DNA of 64,000 bases, from NCBI GenBank assembly GCA_038522945.1, contig JBCBJV010000002.1, positions 1 through 64,000 of the forward strand, written 5' to 3'. Position 1 is the stretch's first letter; the number at the start of each line of letters is the position of its first letter. A program made the position numbers and the translations under genes. Under the pieces are notes generated by a model. That model saw only the letters and a list, made by a program, of their open reading frames with translations, did not search any database and was not told the DNA's origin. Below, piece by piece: positions 27,069-34,832 of this stretch. Source of the DNA: MED-G105 sp038522945. GTDB lineage: Bacteria > Pseudomonadota > Alphaproteobacteria > Caulobacterales > Parvularculaceae.

Positions 27069-28373
27069 ATGGCGGCTGCCAATAGCCAGTCCAAACAACA
27101 ATTACGCCACCTTGTGACGTTGTCGAATGCTGTGACGACAGTCTTTCAGGATTTGCAGGCAGCGCAGAAGGGGATTGAAGTCCTTTATAATATCGACTTC
27201 AGCCTGATTTCCGGCTTTATCAGCCTTCACCCCCATGCAGCGCACGAGTTCGAACGCGGACAAAGCATTCCGGGCCAACTCCAATTGCAGTCCCGGGATA
27301 TGGACCTGATCGGCAGTAGCGTCTTTTCGCTTCTCCATCATTACGCAGAAGATAATCCCTTCAAGGCGACTATCTCGCTTGCGACAATCCTGGAATTGCA
27401 GAAGTCATTGTTCGATCTTTCCGATCAATTCGCAAAGCAAGCGATGTCAACCTCACACGTGGACCGGCTAGAACGTGAAATCGAAGAGATCTACTCCAAG
27501 AACGGCGACTTTATTGAGAGTAAAGACGCTGTTGCCAGAATCCGCCGTGCAAGCGCTTTGTTGCCGGATCGTCGGCACACAGAAGAGCTTGACCACCTCA
27601 TTTCGCTGTTGGAACGAGGCGTGCTTCGTGGCCTTGGCGACTATTACGCACCTGCAGAGATCCGAAATGTGACGGCGGACGCCAAGGCGCTGTCAGGTCG
27701 CATATTCGATTATTTGAATACAAATCGAAGACGGAGTTATGGCGAAATTGAAGTCGACTTCAATTTCCGAAACCGAATTGATGCGGTCAATATCGCATTT
27801 TCGCATGCACTGTCGAACAGTGATCCTGAAGGGCAAGTATCTTTTGTCGGTCCGGTTTTCAACAAACTGCAGCGGTCATCGCTGGCTCACGCGATGGAAT
27901 TTCGGCGCAATCCACTCGCCCCCTTCCTGTGGATGAACGCGTTGGACATCAATACGACTGAACACCAATCCTCATCTGAACGTGTCGGTGAAGGACTAGA
28001 GTACCTGGAGATGATGTATACCCGTGTTCGCGAATGCATTAACTATTTGGAAAGCGTTGACTCCTATTCGGAGCTAAGTACGCCAAAGCAGCGCGAGGTC
28101 GTCGCTTTCCATGAGCAGTATTATCATCCGATCATGACGCACGTCACTGACAAACGAGCGGACCTGGATGCCGATCTCGCTCGGATCAAGAACTTCTTTG
28201 AAGAAGGTCGAGACGTACGGAAGTCTTTGCAGGAAGCGCAAGAGTCCGTATCCACAAAAGCCAGGCAGTTTGCTGAATTGACGCCTGACATTATCGATGA
28301 AGATATTCTCGACGCTTACGATCTCCACAAAGATCTGAAGGTCAAAGAATTGCTGGCTGCTCTGAAGTCATAG
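27069..28373 (+). CDS. Orphan protein, possibly PIN-like
   Basis: 434 aa from the ATG at 27069 (a TTG at 27045 is also in frame). No signal peptide or membrane helix; the C-terminal third is helical and charged, ending EDILDAYDLHKDLKVKELLAA. I do not recognise it firmly. The spacing of some segments recalls large PIN-like domains: hydrophobic strand then Asp (VLYNIDFSLISGFI), a later helix with Glu (ISLATILELQKSLF), and NRIDAVNIAFSHAL followed by VSFVG. The last acidic position of a PIN domain is not evident, so it may be degenerate or another fold. It is divergent from obgE, and its end overlaps the convergent two-TM protein gene by 32 bp. Confidence 0.7.
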   Translation: MAAANSQSKQQLRHLVTLSNAVTTVFQDLQAAQKGIEVLYNIDFSLISGFISLHPHAAHEFERGQSIPGQLQLQSRDMDLIGSSVFSLLHHYAEDNPFKATISLATILELQKSLFDLSDQFAKQAMSTSHVDRLEREIEEIYSKNGDFIESKDAVARIRRASALLPDRRHTEELDHLISLLERGVLRGLGDYYAPAEIRNVTADAKALSGRIFDYLNTNRRRSYGEIEVDFNFRNRIDAVNIAFSHALSNSDPEGQVSFVGPVFNKLQRSSLAHAMEFRRNPLAPFLWMNALDINTTEHQSSSERVGEGLEYLEMMYTRVRECINYLESVDSYSELSTPKQREVVAFHEQYYHPIMTHVTDKRADLDADLARIKNFFEEGRDVRKSLQEAQESVSTKARQFAELTPDIIDEDILDAYDLHKDLKVKELLAALKS

Positions 28374-29061
28374 ATTTCGCTAGCCGCCTGAACGTCACCA
28401 TGAGCTTGTAATTGTTACTTTGCGTTCGTGCGACGATCTTCAAAGCGGAGGCATTCAGCATTGTCTCGGCGAGGTTCCAGAAAGTATTGTAGGCGTCCAG
28501 GTAATCATCGATATGATCGATGATGGCCGCTCTCTTGGCCTGAGAAATCCTGGTCAGAATAATCTCTTCAAGTTTTGTTTCGTTCACCAGGGCCCGTTGG
28601 TAGACGTCGGGCTCGAAAATGGCGCGCGCGTCAATTTCTTCGATTTGGGTTGGCACAACATCTTGAAGATCGTCTCGGAGCAACTCGAAGATAGACCGGG
28701 ATAACTCGTGAAGGCTTTCGTTGAGCGCTTCGCGCAAATGGGAGAATGCCTCGATTTCGGCGGACGCGGCCGACTTGGTTAGGACATCTCTCGTGAGCTG
28801 CAATTCTTGGAGCTGAGTGGAGAGTTGCTCCCGTTGAACTTTAAGTTCCTGGGCTTGCGTCCACTGATTGATGATGATCCAAATTAGCGCAATTGCTGTC
28901 AGTCCTGCAGAAATGCTGGTGCTGAGGGCGGTAATCACACTCTCCTCAAAATAGCGGAAGCAGATCAGAACCAGAACAATCCACGCCGCTGTTCCCGCAA
29001 ACGTTCCGACGACTGCAGCCCGGAATTGGGTCGCGCGGGTTTTGTCGGTATGAGTGTGCAT
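28342..29061 (-). CDS. Two-TM coiled-coil membrane protein of unknown function
   Basis: 239 aa from the ATG at 29061, with GAGG about eight bases upstream; the frame is open to 29208 but that part lies inside the OYE gene. Two membrane helices (about 15-35 and 45-65) are followed by a coiled coil (about 68-105, rich in Gln/Leu) and a helical cytosolic domain with two Trp/Phe-rich segments (DDYLDAYNTFWNLAETMLNA). No known family is recognised. Its 3' end overlaps the convergent orphan gene (27069-28373), and the pair sits between housekeeping genes, suggesting a joint insertion. Starts 40 bp from the divergent OYE gene. Confidence 0.7.
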   Translation of the reverse strand: MHTHTDKTRATQFRAAVVGTFAGTAAWIVLVLICFRYFEESVITALSTSISAGLTAIALIWIIINQWTQAQELKVQREQLSTQLQELQLTRDVLTKSAASAEIEAFSHLREALNESLHELSRSIFELLRDDLQDVVPTQIEEIDARAIFEPDVYQRALVNETKLEEIILTRISQAKRAAIIDHIDDYLDAYNTFWNLAETMLNASALKIVARTQSNNYKLMVTFRRLAKSMTSEQPAIL

Positions 29062-29101
29062 ACACCAGCCTCTATTTGTTTGAAGCGCCGAAGGAATTGA
29101 T

Positions 29102-30205
29102 ATGACTAAACCTGTCGACGTCCTGTTCAAGCCGTTCAAGGGCGGCAAGCTCGATTTGCCAAATCGGATCGTCATGGCGCCCATGACGCGGTCGTTCTCG
29201 CCGGGCAATGTGCCGGGCGATGATGTGGCAGCGTACTATAAGCGCCGCGCCGAAGGCGGGGTCGGACTGATTATCAGCGAAGGGGTTTCCCCTAACACCA
29301 TTACCGCGACCGGCACGCCCAATGTGCCGAACATCGTCACCGAAAACGCCAAGGCCGGTTGGAAACAAGTCGTCGACGACGTGCACGCATCTGGCGGGCA
29401 GATCGCCATCCAGCTTTGGCACGAGGGCCCGTTTCGGAACCCCAAGAAAACCGACCACCCGGACGTGCCGTCCTGGTCAGCCTCCGGCTTTAAAATGCCC
29501 GACAAGCAACTTTGGGAGCCCATGACTGAGGCGGAAGTGGAAACGGCGATCACTGAATTTGTCGACGCGGCGGTGGCATCGAAAGAGGCCGGCTTTGACG
29601 CGGTGGAATTCCACGGCGCCCACAGCTATTTGCTCGACAGTTTCTTCTGGGATCAGACCAATAACCGCGCGGACAAATGGGGCGGTGACTGGGAAGGGCG
29701 CACCCGGATCGCGACCGAAATCATCAAGCGCACCAGGGCGCTTTTGGGAGACGGATACCCTTTGATCATTCGGCTTTCCCAATGGAAGCAGCAGGACTTT
29801 GATGCGCTTTCAGCAGCTAATCCTGACGAGCTTGAGAAGTGGCTGACGCCGCTCGTCGATGCAGGGATCGACGTCATTCATTGCTCTCAGCGCCGCTTCT
29901 GGGAGCCTACCTTTGAAGGAAGCGATCTGAACTTTGCCGGTTGGGCCAAGAAGGTCACCGGTAAGCCGTCAATTTCCGTTGGCTCGGTTGGGCTTTCAGG
30001 TGAGTTTACCGCGGCTTATTCCGGCGAGGTCTCCAAACCGGCAAGCCTTGATAATCTTGTGGAGCGGATGGAGCGAGATGAGTTCGACTTGATCGCTGTT
30101 GGCAGGGCGCTTCTCCAAGACCCTGACTGGGCGCTCAAAGTGCGTGAAGGGCGCATGGATGAGCTGAAAGATTTTACCCGGGAAGCTATCGGGGTTCTTC
30201 ATTAA
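29102..30205 (+). CDS. NADH:flavin oxidoreductase (old yellow enzyme family)
   Basis: 367 aa FMN-dependent ene-reductase of the OYE/NemA type; cytosolic TIM barrel. Visible motifs: LPNRIVMAPMTRSFSPG at the FMN site, VGLIISEGV, the active-site EFHGAHSYLLDSFFWDQTNN (the canonical HxxH/HxxN pair is changed, with Ser after His-Gly-Ala-His), RTRIATEII and AVGRALLQDPDWALK near the C-terminal phosphate site. ATG at 29102 with AAGGA six bases upstream. The physiological substrate is not predictable. Followed after 132 bp by a GST gene on the same strand; both could serve electrophile detoxification. Confidence 0.9.
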   Translation: MTKPVDVLFKPFKGGKLDLPNRIVMAPMTRSFSPGNVPGDDVAAYYKRRAEGGVGLIISEGVSPNTITATGTPNVPNIVTENAKAGWKQVVDDVHASGGQIAIQLWHEGPFRNPKKTDHPDVPSWSASGFKMPDKQLWEPMTEAEVETAITEFVDAAVASKEAGFDAVEFHGAHSYLLDSFFWDQTNNRADKWGGDWEGRTRIATEIIKRTRALLGDGYPLIIRLSQWKQQDFDALSAANPDELEKWLTPLVDAGIDVIHCSQRRFWEPTFEGSDLNFAGWAKKVTGKPSISVGSVGLSGEFTAAYSGEVSKPASLDNLVERMERDEFDLIAVGRALLQDPDWALKVREGRMDELKDFTREAIGVLH

Positions 30206-30337
30206 CAATCCTGTTCTTCATCCGTGAATTAAGATATCGATCGCCCAACCGGATTGGGAAAAGCTCACTTGAGCCGGGTTGCGTGAAGTCCGGGATCGGT
30301 TGTCTTACGTATCAGCAACAATACCGAAGGCACCTTT

Positions 30338-31006
30338 ATGATTATTGTCCATCACCTTGAAGACTCGCGATCTCAACGCGTCCTTTGGCTCCTGGAAGAG
30401 CTTGGGCTCGACTATGAGATCAAGCAATACCAACGCGATAAGACGACGAGCCTGGCGCCCCCTGAACTGAAGGCCGTCCATCCCCTAGGCAAATCACCAG
30501 TCGTTGAAGACAATGGCCGCATTTTTGCCGAGACCGGGGCCATTGTTGAGTACCTGCTCGACACCTATCCCAACGGCAACATGAAGCCCGCCATGAGCGA
30601 TCCCGTCTACCGGGACTACGTCTATTGGCTGCACTTTGCCGAGGGTTCGGCAATGCCACAGTTATTGCTAAAGCTATTCTTTACACGCATTAAAGAAGCG
30701 AAGATGCCGTTCTTTGCCAAACCCATCGCGAAGGGGATCGCGGATAAGGTCCTGGGCGGATATGTAGATCCAAACCTTGCGGACCAGATGGCGTATATTG
30801 ATCAGCATCTTTCTGAAAATCGTTGGTTTGCCGGCGAGATCTTCAGTGGCGCCGACATTATGATGAGCTTCCCGCTGGAAGGGGCAGCAAAAAGAGCGGC
30901 TGGCAGCGGCAAGTTTGCCAACTGCCAGTCATTTGTTGAGAAGATCCATGCGCGTCCGGCCTATAAGCGCGCACTGGAGCGTGGCGGGCCTTACGCTTAC
31001 GCTTAA
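30338..31006 (+). CDS. Glutathione S-transferase family protein
   Basis: 222 aa. N-terminal thioredoxin-like domain (1-78) with HHLEDSRSQRVLWLLEELGL and HPLGKSPVVEDNG (the cis-Pro region that binds glutathione), and a helical C-terminal domain (about 85-215) with NRWFAGEIFSGADIMMSFP, the usual N-capping box. Probably a cytosolic detoxifying transferase; the substrate is unknown. ATG at 30338. A bidirectional terminator follows at 31071-31102. Confidence 0.9.
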   Translation: MIIVHHLEDSRSQRVLWLLEELGLDYEIKQYQRDKTTSLAPPELKAVHPLGKSPVVEDNGRIFAETGAIVEYLLDTYPNGNMKPAMSDPVYRDYVYWLHFAEGSAMPQLLLKLFFTRIKEAKMPFFAKPIAKGIADKVLGGYVDPNLADQMAYIDQHLSENRWFAGEIFSGADIMMSFPLEGAAKRAAGSGKFANCQSFVEKIHARPAYKRALERGGPYAYA

Positions 31007-31070
31007 GCGTCCCCCTGGTTATCCGGGGCGCCTGGCCATCCAGCGTCACACGAAGTTCATTCCGATCGAA

Positions 31071-31102
31071 AAAAAAGACCGCTCGTTGAAGCGGCCTTTT
31101 TT
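31071..31102. terminator. Bidirectional Rho-independent terminator
   Basis: AAAAAAG-A-CCGCT and AGCGG-C-CTTTTTT arms with one mismatch around a six-base loop. An A run precedes and a T run follows the stem, so it can stop transcription from the GST gene (plus) and from the convergent TadD-like gene (minus). Confidence 0.85.
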
Positions 31103-31132
31103 GGTTTGATCATTTGGATCAGCTATTTATCA

Positions 31133-32371
31133 TCAGTCGTCAGATGGTTTTAGCTCAGCGCCATCTGCGTCGTCATCAGCTTCAGTTTCCTCTGACACAT
31201 CCGCATCGGCTTCAGTCTCAACGCCTTCGCTTTCGTCCTCGCCCGCTTTGTCGCTGAGGAGTTCGTCCAGTTTGCGGGCTAATTCTTCGGCGTCGTTTTC
31301 TTCAACGGGTGCGCTCTGCGCGGATGGCTGTTGCGCCGTGTACGGCGCCGGGGCAGATGCGTTCGTCACGCCAATCGCGCGCTCAGCGGGCGCTGCCGGT
31401 TCAGCTGGCTTGACCTGTGGGGTGGGCGTTTCCTGCAATAGAACCGGCAATGTCTGGTCGTTTTGGGTTTCGGTCGGTTGCGCAGGAACATCACTCTGGG
31501 TCAACGGTGCGGGCGCGAACTCCGGGGTTTCAACAGAGTTGTTCGCGTAATCCTGCCAGTAGGCTGGCTGCACGACCAGAGACCGGAAGTAATCGATGTT
31601 CTGGTTGGCGATCTGTGGCGGCAGGTCTGATCGGGCGAGCCGTTCTGCCTGGAAAAGATCCCCTTTGATCGCAAGGGCCAAAGCGAGGTTTTGCCGAATG
31701 CGCGCGTCAGCGCCAGGGGTTGATACCGCGGTTCTCAGAACGTGGACCGCTTCGGCAAGGTTTCCTTCCAGGGCGTAGGAAAGCCCTTTGTTATTGAGGA
31801 TTTGCACCGACTTCGGATTAAGAGAGAGCGCGTAGTCATACTTTGCCCGCGCGGCTTGGTGTTCGCCAATCTGGTCGAGGGCAACGCCATAGGCAGACAT
31901 GACCTTCCAGTCGCTCGGGAGTGCTGCAGCGGCTTCTTCCAAATAACGCACAGCTTCAAAGGCGCGGCCTGCCTCGATAAGGGCCTTGCCCGTTTCAAAA
32001 TCAACCAGCGGCTCTTCGCCATTGCGGTTATTGACGTTCACCATCACGTTCACGGCCTGGTCGATCGATCCGATCTTGCGCAGCGCCGCAGAGTACTTGA
32101 CGGCGGCTTCCCAGTTCTTCGGATCGCGATCATAGACGGAGCCCCAGAAGGCTGCGGCAGCGACCGGATCGAGACCATTGGGGTCCGCGGCCGGGTCGGA
32201 GTAAACCTCGATGGAGTTTTCGTAATCGAGATTTTCGCCCTCGTTCGCGACATCAAGATTTTGTCCGCCTGATGCACAGGCAGCAAGACCAAAGGCAAGG
32301 GCGAGAGCGCTTGCTGCTTTCTGCAGGGTCATCCGGAATGGGACAGTTTTGCACGTCAATGGGAGCGCCAT
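31133..32371 (-). CDS. TadD-like TPR lipoprotein
   Basis: 412 aa. A lipoprotein signal ends LAFGLAAC-A (Cys about residue 32), followed by three to four TPR-type repeats (about 70-260), including WKVMSAYGVALDQIGEHQAA and VQILNNKGLSYALEGNLAEA, then ARIRQNLALALAIKGDLFQA and DLPPQIANQNIDYF, very like TadD of the Flp/Tad pilus secretion system. The C-terminal part (about 290-412) is Pro/Ala- then Asp/Glu-rich and disordered. ATG at 32371 is supported by GAGGTGG nine bases upstream. No other tad gene is nearby, so the pilus role is inferred from similarity. Confidence 0.8.
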   Translation of the reverse strand: MALPLTCKTVPFRMTLQKAASALALAFGLAACASGGQNLDVANEGENLDYENSIEVYSDPAADPNGLDPVAAAAFWGSVYDRDPKNWEAAVKYSAALRKIGSIDQAVNVMVNVNNRNGEEPLVDFETGKALIEAGRAFEAVRYLEEAAAALPSDWKVMSAYGVALDQIGEHQAARAKYDYALSLNPKSVQILNNKGLSYALEGNLAEAVHVLRTAVSTPGADARIRQNLALALAIKGDLFQAERLARSDLPPQIANQNIDYFRSLVVQPAYWQDYANNSVETPEFAPAPLTQSDVPAQPTETQNDQTLPVLLQETPTPQVKPAEPAAPAERAIGVTNASAPAPYTAQQPSAQSAPVEENDAEELARKLDELLSDKAGEDESEGVETEADADVSEETEADDDADGAELKPSDD

Positions 32372-32548
32372 GGCCGATCCACCTCAAAGTTTTGTGTCTG
32401 ACTTCGCGCCGATCATGGCTAATTCTGATCAATAAAGACTTAACTGTGAGGTCTTCGGTCGTCTCATCGCTCCGCCAGTAAACGTCGCCTATAAGATTAA
32501 CGATTTGTTTACGAATTTTGTTGGCACTCTAAGGAGAGGCAACCCGAT

Positions 32549-32674
32549 ATGGCGCGATTGCGCGGTGCTGATTTTCCCTTGCCTCGCGAACCCGAACACC
32601 TGCACCGTCCGGTCAACTTCCTTGGGCAGCCAAGCAAACAGATATGGGCCTTCAGACGCGATGAGCACTCTTAA
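32549..32674 (+). CDS. Possible 41-aa leader ORF before the MarR-type regulator
   Basis: ATG at 32549 is preceded at nine bases by AAGGAGAGG (32531-32539), one of the strongest ribosome-binding sites in the window. The frame encodes 41 residues (starting MARLRGADFPLPREPEHLHR), rich in Pro, Arg and His, and stops with TAA at 32672, overlapping the ATG of the regulator (32661) in another frame. This could be a translated leader coupled to the regulator. Alternatively a frameshift may hide a longer N terminus of the regulator. Confidence 0.4.
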   Translation: MARLRGADFPLPREPEHLHRPVNFLGQPSKQIWAFRRDEHS

Positions 32675-33017
32675 TATTCTTTCAAGCTGGCGAGATGTGA
32701 TGGCGGACGCGGTTCGCGGTGAGAGCCCGGACCTCTCCATGCGCCAGTGGGCCATCCTCCTGACGATTTATCTGAACCCGGGACCCCATACGGTACGTGG
32801 CCTATCGCGGGACTTGAACGTCCCCAAGCCGGCGATCTCTCGGGCGCTTGATGCGCTCTCGATCCTGGGCTTTGTGCGACGTGTCCGTGATGAAGACGAC
32901 AAGCGGATCGTCCTGGTAAAGAAGACCCCGGAAGGGGCGATCTTTGTCGATGAGTTTGCCCACCTCGTTCAGGTGCGCGGCGAGACCCCGGTCCTTAGCC
33001 AGGCGATGTACGGCTGA
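32661..33017 (+). CDS. MarR-type winged-helix transcriptional regulator
   Basis: 118 aa from the ATG at 32661, short for MarR (about 140-150) but with the winged helix complete: LSMRQWAILLTIYLNPGPHT, recognition region LSRDLNVPKPAISRALDAL, and wing VRRVRDEDDKRIVLVKKTPEG. It probably binds DNA as a dimer; ligand and targets are unknown. The ATG has no clear ribosome-binding site of its own, and a small ORF with a strong one overlaps it. The frame is open upstream to 32505 without obvious similarity. Divergent from the TadD-like gene. Confidence 0.75.
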   Translation: MSTLNILSSWRDVMADAVRGESPDLSMRQWAILLTIYLNPGPHTVRGLSRDLNVPKPAISRALDALSILGFVRRVRDEDDKRIVLVKKTPEGAIFVDEFAHLVQVRGETPVLSQAMYG

Positions 33018-33029
33018 GACTGAACCCGT

Positions 33030-33198
33030 CTTTGTGCGGATTTGAATAAATCCCTTGAGCCGACACTTGCCGATTTCTTCCCGGTGAAATGCTGGGCCAG
33101 TTTATGGGCGTTTCGTGACCCCGCTCGGCGGAGGCCGGAATGGGCGAGTTAAGCCCCTGGGCTAAAGCTTGCAGCGTCGCAGCCTTAAAAGCACAAAG
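33030..33198 (+). ncRNA. ssrS: Candidate 6S RNA
   Basis: A 169-nt stretch exactly filling the gap between the regulator stop and the DUF1801 stop. Its ends form a perfect 8-bp closing stem (CTTTGTGC at 33030-33037, GCACAAAG at 33191-33198). Shortly after the 5' stem comes CCCTTGAGCCGACAC, close to the CCCUGAGCCGAUA segment of E. coli 6S RNA, and the inner part is G+C-rich and self-complementary. 6S RNA binds sigma-70 RNA polymerase in stationary phase. Size and placement fit, but I could not fold or align it and the locus does not have the zapA/5-FCL context seen elsewhere. The strand is inferred from that motif. Confidence 0.45.
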
Positions 33199-33648
33199 TC
33201 AGGAGCTGATTTTGGAAATCACCTGAGCTTCGATCTTTCTGGGGCCATCCAATTGGCTTTCAGCGAGCAGGACGGCATCTTTGAGCAAGCGCGCAATCGC
33301 AGGATCGCTGAGGTCCGAGCTTTCGCGAATGGATATATGCCTGATTTTCTTGCCACTGCCGGATAGAATGCCCTTAGGATCATCTAAGTCGGCACCAAAG
33401 TTGAAGCCAAGATTGATGTGATTGCTGTACACAGGGATATGACAGAAGGCGTGCTTCAGCTTGTCTGATAAGCTGTAGACCGATGATAATGCGTGTGTAT
33501 GGTACAGAAGCTCATTGCATGTCGGACACGTTTTCAAGACCAATTGTCTAATATCTCTGTAGAGAAACTGTATTGGCAGTGGTTTGTTAGACAGTGTTCT
33601 CTCAAAGTCTGGATGGATGTATTCGGAATCTATAAATCGGTCGGCCAT
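33199..33648 (-). CDS. DUF1801-family protein
   Basis: 149 aa from the ATG at 33648, supported by GAGGGC seven to eight bases upstream; an open extension to 33819 was not accepted. The fold is that of DUF1801 (YdhG-like), small iron-chaperone-like proteins related to frataxin-like folds: HTHALSSVYSLSDKLKHAF, HINLGFNFGADLDDPKGIL, KKIRHISIRESSDL, then IARLLKDAV. Cytosolic; function not established. The terminal DDP-x-G-IL segment is the family's typical glycine-rich turn. Confidence 0.8.
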   Translation of the reverse strand: MADRFIDSEYIHPDFERTLSNKPLPIQFLYRDIRQLVLKTCPTCNELLYHTHALSSVYSLSDKLKHAFCHIPVYSNHINLGFNFGADLDDPKGILSGSGKKIRHISIRESSDLSDPAIARLLKDAVLLAESQLDGPRKIEAQVISKISS

Positions 33649-33919
33649 CGCATTGCCCTCGCTCTTTACCGAACCATAGGCGTTTTGCATCAGAATCGAA
33701 AATACGGGTTGGAGTTGGTATGTCTGCTTTGGGGTGCATCCTGCCGCTTTGACCAGAGGCCGTAGAGGGGCGAGAAAAGGACGCTCGTGGGATGCTGCCA
33801 TTGACTGGGATTGGCCCATTGCGGTCAGTCAGTTGAAGCCAAGCGGCCGGCTGCTATGCGGAACAGAGCAGAAATTGCAGAACTAAGAAGACATACTTAA
33901 AGTCTAGGCATAAAAACTG

Positions 33920-33934
33920 TCTATGCAGCATAGA
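33920..33934. promoter_or_regulatory. Inverted repeat upstream of the HEPN-like pseudogene
   Basis: TCTATGC-A-GCATAGA, perfect 7-bp arms, ending ten bases before the ATG at 33945. Its position over the probable promoter/ribosome-binding region suggests an operator. Confidence 0.35.
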
Positions 33935-33944
33935 AAGCTATTCA

Positions 33945-34376
33945 ATGGATGACCGTTTGCGTATTCCTGGAGATGATGGCTATTTCCACGCCCTAGGTTT
34001 AGCTGCCATGGCATTTGCCAGATTGGAATGGAATGCAGTGTGGTGCTGCGAGCGACTACAGCGAAATTACATTCGCACCATTGAGCCCGAAAAGAAGACG
34101 GCGGGTAAAATCGGAGCTGACCTTGATCGCTTGTTCTCGGGAGTTTCCGACCTAACGCTTCGCGCCAAAATTAAGCCGTTTGCGGAAGAATTTCGTGAAG
34201 TCGTCAAAGAGTGAAACGGACTACTCCATGCGAAGCCTGGGACATCAAAGAACGGAGAACAACGACTGTTCCGTAATGGGGAAGAGTGGTCGATTCACGA
34301 AATCAACACATTTTCAGATCGATGCGTTGCAGCCGGTGGGCCTCTAAATGGTCTATTGTACAACGAATTTAAATAG
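33945..34376 (+). pseudogene. HEPN-like protein gene interrupted by an in-frame TGA
   Basis: The frame from the ATG at 33945 runs 89 codons, meets TGA at 34212-34214, then continues in the same frame for 53 more codons to TAG at 34374-34376. The downstream part is protein-like (NGLLHAKPGTSKNGEQRLF, then RNGEEWSIHEINTF). The first part is helical. At the break the reading is VVKE-stop-NGLLHAKPG; Arg at the stop would give R-N-x3-H, the Rx4H motif of HEPN domains, many of which are RNases of toxin or anti-phage systems. A CGA or AGA to TGA change is the simplest cause. HEPN assignment is inference; the interrupted frame is seen directly. Confidence 0.7.
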
Positions 34377-34832
34377 AGTCGGCCGTAGTGGCGTTGACAT
34401 TCTAGCGGCATCGTCCGCTAAGGGCTCAGATCAGCCATTTGCGGCACAACGCACGAACGACCACTCCTGGCGAATTTTGTTGAAAAACTATTTTGGACCC
34501 CGTTTTCAAACAGGTCACTAGAGTAATGATCCAACTAAATCCTCAGTAACGCGTTTTGCTTCAAGATTACATCGAAGACTATCACAAAATATCAACCGCA
34601 TAATGATGATTCGGTTGCGAGTAGAGTTTTTCAACAGAATTGGCGATTTTCTGCCAATGCCCGAGCGTCTTAATTGGGGCGACAACGGTCTCACACCCTG
34701 AGGCTGTTTTTGGGCGAAAAAAGGTCACTGGTGGATTGGAACTACAGGGCGGGATTGGCCCTTATCCCCCTTTCGAGGTATCCCCAGGTCGCTGGCGATA
34801 CCACCTGACAACCCCGAGACCGCAAGACTTTG
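34377..34832. other. Non-coding stretch around the MITE
   Basis: Apart from the MITE, I see no gene here. Frames on both strands are short and lack ribosome-binding sites. Base composition is closer to even than in the flanking housekeeping genes, fitting an accessory, decaying segment. Confidence 0.5.
34473..34641. mobile_element. 169-bp MITE with 17-bp terminal inverted repeats
   Basis: Left end AATTTTGTTGAAAAACT (34473-34489) and right end AGTTTTTCAACAGAATT (34625-34641) are inverted repeats matching at 16 of 17 positions. The 4-bp sequence GGCG lies directly outside both ends (34469-34472 and 34642-34645), as expected for a target-site duplication. The interior is A+T-rich with no coding capacity, so the element would need a transposase in trans. 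The terminal motif with a GTTTTTCAACA core resembles ends of some IS5- or IS1182-related elements, but the parent is not in this window. Confidence 0.8.
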
